From: Streptomyces iakyrus
Lineage (GTDB): Bacteria > Actinomycetota > Actinomycetes > Streptomycetales > Streptomycetaceae
Length of the DNA stretch: 64,000 bases
Reading direction: 5' to 3'
Assembly: GCF_000717055.1 (NCBI RefSeq)
Contig: NZ_JNXI01000017.1
Coordinates: 97,848-161,847 of the forward strand
Within the stretch, counting starts at the first letter, position 1. Every line of letters begins with the position of its first letter. Of the stretch, positions 58,812-64,000 are shown in pieces. The notes below the pieces were generated by a model. It saw nothing but the letters and a program-made list of their open reading frames with translations. It had not been told where the DNA came from and did not search any database. Made by a program: the position numbers and the translations under genes.

Positions 58812-59057
58812 GGTCACCTCCGGGTCCGGTGCGCCGCTGCGCCCGAGGTCTCTCAGGGTGCTTGAGTACCTTGACGCAGTGTCCGACCCCTCCATCGTCG
58901 TCACTCGGGCCGCCCGGTGCCACCGGGGCGGACCAGCCCGGACGCCGTTTCGGCGCCGCCGCCGGGGTACTCGGCAGGCGCCCACAGCGGTTCCGGTCGG
59001 ACACTGGTGTCAATCCTCCGGTGGCTGCCAGGCCGACGAGATCAGGACGCGACTGCC

Positions 59058-59861
59058 ATGAACCACGACATGCCCACCTCCTCCGGAACGAAGGACGTCG
59101 TCTCATCACACTCCGTGTTCGGGGCCCCCTGCTGGGTGAGCCTGACCAGCCGGGACGTCAAGGCGACCGAGGAGTTCTACGGGGCCGTGCTGGGCTGGCA
59201 GTGGCGGCCGGCCAAGCTCGGCGACCGGTTCCGGATCGCCCTGGCGGACGGCTCGCCGGTGGCCGGGATCGCGGGGGTCGCCGCCATGTGGCAGATGGCG
59301 GTGGCGTGGACGCCGTACTTCGCGGTGCGCAGTGCGGACGACGCGGCCGCGCGGGTGCAGGAGCGCATGGGCACGGTCGCCGTCGGGCCGATCTCCCTGC
59401 CGCCGGGCCGGGCCGCGCTGCTGGCCGATCGCGACGGGGCGACCTTCGGCATCTGGGAAGGCGACCTCTTCACCGACTGGGAGACCTGGCGCAACGCGCA
59501 GCCGGCCTTCATCACGCTGCACACCCGTGACGCGTTCGACGCCGCGATCTTCTACGGCGAGGTCCTCGACTGGGCGACCCAGCGGCCCGGCTGCTGCGAG
59601 GTCCACTACGAGGGCGGCGAGGTCGTGCTGCGCAGCCGCGGGGACGTGGTGGCCCGGATCGAGTCCGGCGCCCTGGAGGCGGCACCCGACCCCGCGATCC
59701 GGCCGCACTGGCAAGTCCACTTCTCCGTCGACGACGTGGAGGCCTGCGCCCGCGCCGCGGAACTGCACGGCGGCAGCGTGCTGGCCAAGGGCAGTGACGA
59801 GGCGGTGCTGCGGGACCACGACGGCGCGCAGTTCACGGTGACCGCGCGCCGCGGCCGCTGA
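59058..59861 (+). CDS. VOC family (glyoxalase/bleomycin-resistance-like) protein
   Basis: 267-residue protein with two VOC modules. The first starts with GAPCWVSLTSRDVKATEEFYGAVLGWQW, the second with PAFITLHTRDAFDAAIFYGEVLDWA; both end in typical DRDGATFGIW and DHDGAQFTV motifs. The fold is known for glyoxalases, dioxygenases and drug-binding proteins, so no specific reaction can be named. ATG 59058 fits the conserved start. It converges on glgX with only six bases between stops. Confidence 0.9.
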   Translation: MNHDMPTSSGTKDVVSSHSVFGAPCWVSLTSRDVKATEEFYGAVLGWQWRPAKLGDRFRIALADGSPVAGIAGVAAMWQMAVAWTPYFAVRSADDAAARVQERMGTVAVGPISLPPGRAALLADRDGATFGIWEGDLFTDWETWRNAQPAFITLHTRDAFDAAIFYGEVLDWATQRPGCCEVHYEGGEVVLRSRGDVVARIESGALEAAPDPAIRPHWQVHFSVDDVEACARAAELHGGSVLAKGSDEAVLRDHDGAQFTVTARRGR

Positions 59862-59867
59862 CCCGCG

Positions 59868-62017
<2,150 letters not shown>

Positions 62018-62021
<4 letters not shown>

Positions 62022-62530
62022 CGGGCGTCCTCCAGGACCTCGTCCGGAGTGACGACCGGGGCGGCCAGCCGCGTGACCGGGACCTCACGGGGCACGTCGA
62101 GGCCCTCGCTCTCCCGCGGCGCGGGCGCGGTCGGGACCAGCGGGACGCGTTCACCGGCGCGGGCGCGCTGCGAGAACCAGATGACCTTGCTGCCGGTCTC
62201 GGTGGCGCAGCAGCCCCACCCGTCGCTCATGGCCGCGAGGTGCTCCAGGCAGCCTCGCAGCTCCTGGTCCGGGCGCAGGGCGCGGTCGTTGTCCCCGATG
62301 GCGGTGATCAGGTGCTGCCCGTTCCACCACATCTCGATCGACGTGTGCTTGTCCGTGGCGTGTTCGTCGATGGCCTTGAGCAGCATCTCGGCACCGCCGC
62401 AGACGGGCTGGACCAGGTTGTCCAGGTCCCAGAACTTCAGGTGAGCGGCCAGAATGCGGCTGACCTGTCCCACCCGTTCCGGGCTGACTTCCACGTCGAG
62501 GTGGTAGTAGCAGGGCACTGCGGTCTTCAT
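62018..62530 (-). CDS. RsbW-like ATPase-fold protein coupled to GlgX
   Basis: 170-residue protein with the outline of an RsbW/HATPase_c anti-sigma kinase: N-terminal strand [27 protein letters not shown], an [15 protein letters not shown] helix (N-box-like but with the Asn replaced), a shortened AIGDND box, and a [15 protein letters not shown] end. The usual Asn and Gly of the ATP site are changed, so ATP binding may be lost. ATG 62530 has GAGGAG seven bases upstream. Its stop overlaps the GlgX start (GTGA), which suggests that it controls or accompanies glycogen breakdown (inference). Confidence 0.8.
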
Positions 62531-62894
62531 CGGTCGGCTCCTCACCGCGAAGCTCAGCTCCTTCTCGCTCCCGCGGTCCTGCGGGACGAGCCCCGATCAC
62601 GGAACGTGAGCGTCTATCGCTTCTGAGTCACCCTCAGCCTGAGGGTGCTAGCCCGTTCGTGCAACACGAGCGCACGGTTGAGGCGGGGGAGTGCACAAGT
62701 GAGCAGGCCGGAGCTTGCTCGAACGGCCCAGTGGAACCACTACTGGTTGAAGATCCAACAAGACGCTGTGTCGCCTCACGTGCACCATGTGTGAAGAACT
62801 CGATCGCCGCTACGGGTCCGTGCCGCTGTGCGCACGGCCGCCGTCCGACCGTCGGGAGACCGTGCCCCTCGAGCCCCGAAAGGTGATCGGCGCC
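62531..62894. other. Divergent intergenic region with a palindrome
   Basis: 364 bases hold the promoters of the GlgX-side operon (minus) and the GlgE-side genes (plus). A perfect palindrome lies at 62629-62647. No further gene is convincing; a frame from 62787 joins the DUF5133-like gene in frame but has no ribosome binding site. Confidence 0.5.
62629..62647. promoter_or_regulatory. 19-bp palindrome, operator candidate
   Basis: CACCCTCAG and CTGAGGGTG arms are separated by a single C. A loop of one base does not suit a terminator, and the site lies about 100 bases upstream of the minus-strand start, so a protein-binding site is more likely. Confidence 0.5.
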
Positions 62895-63263
62895 ATGCTG
62901 CTACCCGCCAAAGCCGAAGTCGCCCGGCAGTTGCGGCGTTACCGGGCCTGGGAACGCGTGATGCTCGCAGCACCGAACGACCGCACGGTGCGGACCACCT
63001 TCGAGGACTCCGGCTACACGCTGTGCGTGCTGATGGGCAAGCGCTGCGCGCGGGAGGCCGCCGACGCGGCCGAACGCTACCTGCGCACCAACCACGTCAC
63101 GTATCTGCAGGAACAGCAGATCACCTGCCTCCAGGAGCAGCACATCACCTGTGCTCAGGAACCGGTCGAACGGCCCCGCCCGGCCGCGGCGGTCAGACGA
63201 AGACCGCCGACGGCGGAGCGCAGATCCCCCGCTGCCGAGCGGAGATCCACGGCGGGAAGGTGA
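62895..63263 (+). CDS. DUF5133-like small protein
   Basis: 122 residues from ATG 62895 (AAAGGTG upstream). The core MLLPAKAEVARQLRRYRAWE and SGYTLCVLMGKR with a following helix EAADAAERYL is typical of the DUF5133 family of Streptomyces, small proteins of unknown role. The C-terminal part contains a short imperfect repeat of the type LQEQxITC and then an Arg/Pro/Ala-rich end. It precedes glgE by 73 bases and may be co-transcribed with it. Confidence 0.75.
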   Translation: MLLPAKAEVARQLRRYRAWERVMLAAPNDRTVRTTFEDSGYTLCVLMGKRCAREAADAAERYLRTNHVTYLQEQQITCLQEQHITCAQEPVERPRPAAAVRRRPPTAERRSPAAERRSTAGR

Positions 63264-63336
63264 CGCCCTTCCCGCAGTCCAGTCCCTGTACCGGGCCCCC
63301 GCGGCCCGGCTTTCGAGCACGGTGGAGGTGAGGACC

Positions 63337-64000
63337 ATGACGAGGACCCGGGCCATCGGCCGTATCCCGGTGAGGGACGTCCGCCCGGCCGTGGAGGGCG
63401 GCAACCGGCCGGCGAAGGCGGTCGTGGGTGAGACGTTCGACGTCACCGCCACCGTGTTCCGGGAGGGGCACGACGCCGTCGCGGCCAACGTCGTCCTGAA
63501 GGACCCGGAGGGCCGGCCCGGCCCGTGGACGCCGATGCGCGAGCTCGCCCCCGGCAGCGACCGCTGGGGCGCCGAGGTCACCGCGGACGCCGTCGGCCGC
63601 TGGTCCTACCGGGTGGAGGCCTGGAGCGATCCGGTGGCCACCTGGCGCCGCACGGCGGGCATCAAGATCCCGGCGGGCATCGATCCGGGCCTGGTCCTGG
63701 AAGAGGGCGCGGAACTGTACGAGCGGGCCGCGGCCGGCGTGCCGAAGGAAGCCGGCCGCGCTGTGCTGCTCACCGCGGCCAGGACCCTGCGCGACGACGC
63801 GCTGCCCACCGCGGCCCGTCTGGCGGCGGCGCTGACGCCGGAGGTGGACGAGGTCCTGGCGCGGTATCCGCTGCGGGATCTGGTGACCAGCAGTGAGCCG
63901 TTGCCGCTGCTGGTGGAGCGGGAGCGGGCGCTGTACGGCTCGTGGTACGAGTTCTTCCCGCGTTCGGAGGGCACGCGCGAGCAGCCGCACGGCACGTTCG
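63337..64000 (+). CDS. glgE: GlgE maltosyltransferase, N-terminal part (cut by the window edge)
   Basis: The visible 221 residues match the start of GlgE: RAIGRIPVRDVRPAVEGGNRPAKAVVGETFDVTATVFREGHD, the N-terminal beta domain, then a helical insert, up to YGSWYEFFPRSEG, a block present in all GlgE proteins. GlgE elongates alpha-1,4-glucans from maltose 1-phosphate made from trehalose. ATG 63337 has a GGAGGTGAGG site. The catalytic domain lies outside the window. Confidence 0.95.
   Translation, partial: MTRTRAIGRIPVRDVRPAVEGGNRPAKAVVGETFDVTATVFREGHDAVAANVVLKDPEGRPGPWTPMRELAPGSDRWGAEVTADAVGRWSYRVEAWSDPVATWRRTAGIKIPAGIDPGLVLEEGAELYERAAAGVPKEAGRAVLLTAARTLRDDALPTAARLAAALTPEVDEVLARYPLRDLVTSSEPLPLLVERERALYGSWYEFFPRSEGTREQPHGTF

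Overview
The window is very GC-rich with strong third-position GC, frequent GTG starts, GGAGG-type ribosome binding sites and many 4-bp start/stop overlaps. Together with a conservon, a SigB-type sigma factor, an ANTAR protein, a GlgE-type maltosyltransferase and a SpoIIE-type phosphatase, this points to a Streptomyces chromosome (inference). No rRNA, tRNA, CRISPR array, transposase or phage gene was seen.

Layout. (1) 1-3805, minus strand: a translationally coupled operon that starts with a 62-residue peptide gene, continues with an unrecognised protein and two paralogous helical proteins, and runs off the left edge in a class-C beta-lactamase-like serine hydrolase. (2) 4012-6803: DoxX-like membrane protein, hemerythrin-domain protein, strong palindromic terminator, MFS exporter. 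(3) 7126-16947, minus: nine-gene nucleotide-sugar and glycosyltransferase operon that makes ADP-heptose (HldE, GmhA, GmhB) and presumably builds a heptose-containing glycan or small glycoside (four glycosyltransferases, a carbamoyltransferase and a UDP-glucuronate decarboxylase-like enzyme). (4) 17163-23740: conserved hypotheticals, fructosamine kinase-like protein, catalase, P-loop kinase. (5) 24072-29705, plus: a complete conservon (cvnA-D) fused by overlaps to two P450 genes, the first without a canonical ExxR motif. (6) 29936-37752: PucR-type regulator, YrdC/Sua5-domain protein, dienelactone hydrolase, MHYT membrane sensor, metallophosphoesterase, LLM flavin oxidoreductase, TauD-like dioxygenase. 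(7) 37849-43154, minus: a caspase-NACHT-WD40 protein coupled to an alpha/beta hydrolase, visibly less GC-rich than its surroundings; this is the best candidate for an undescribed conflict or defence system. (8) 43361-51834: aldo/keto reductase, stand-alone LigD 3'-phosphoesterase, multi-domain PAS/GAF/PP2C/HATPase regulator, peroxiredoxin plus DoxX, AraC/MFS pair, MarR, ATP-dependent DNA ligase. (9) 51977-54479: secreted NLP/NPP1-type protein, a broken questin-oxidase-like gene, a hemC-type porphobilinogen deaminase. (10) 55217-58811: MarR-controlled ABC-2 exporter with a palindromic operator, SigB-family sigma factor, ANTAR protein. (11) 59058-64000: VOC protein, GlgX debranching enzyme coupled to an RsbW-like ATPase-fold protein, DUF5133-like protein, and the start of GlgE.

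Functional themes are stress and redox physiology (catalase, peroxiredoxin, hemerythrin, sigma factor, PP2C phosphatase), glycogen/trehalose/alpha-glucan metabolism at the right end, a surface or secreted heptose glycoside, DNA end repair modules, and at least two accessory systems (peptide operon, caspase-NACHT operon). Start sites were chosen from visible ribosome binding sites and overlaps; family names come from motif recognition, not from a search.
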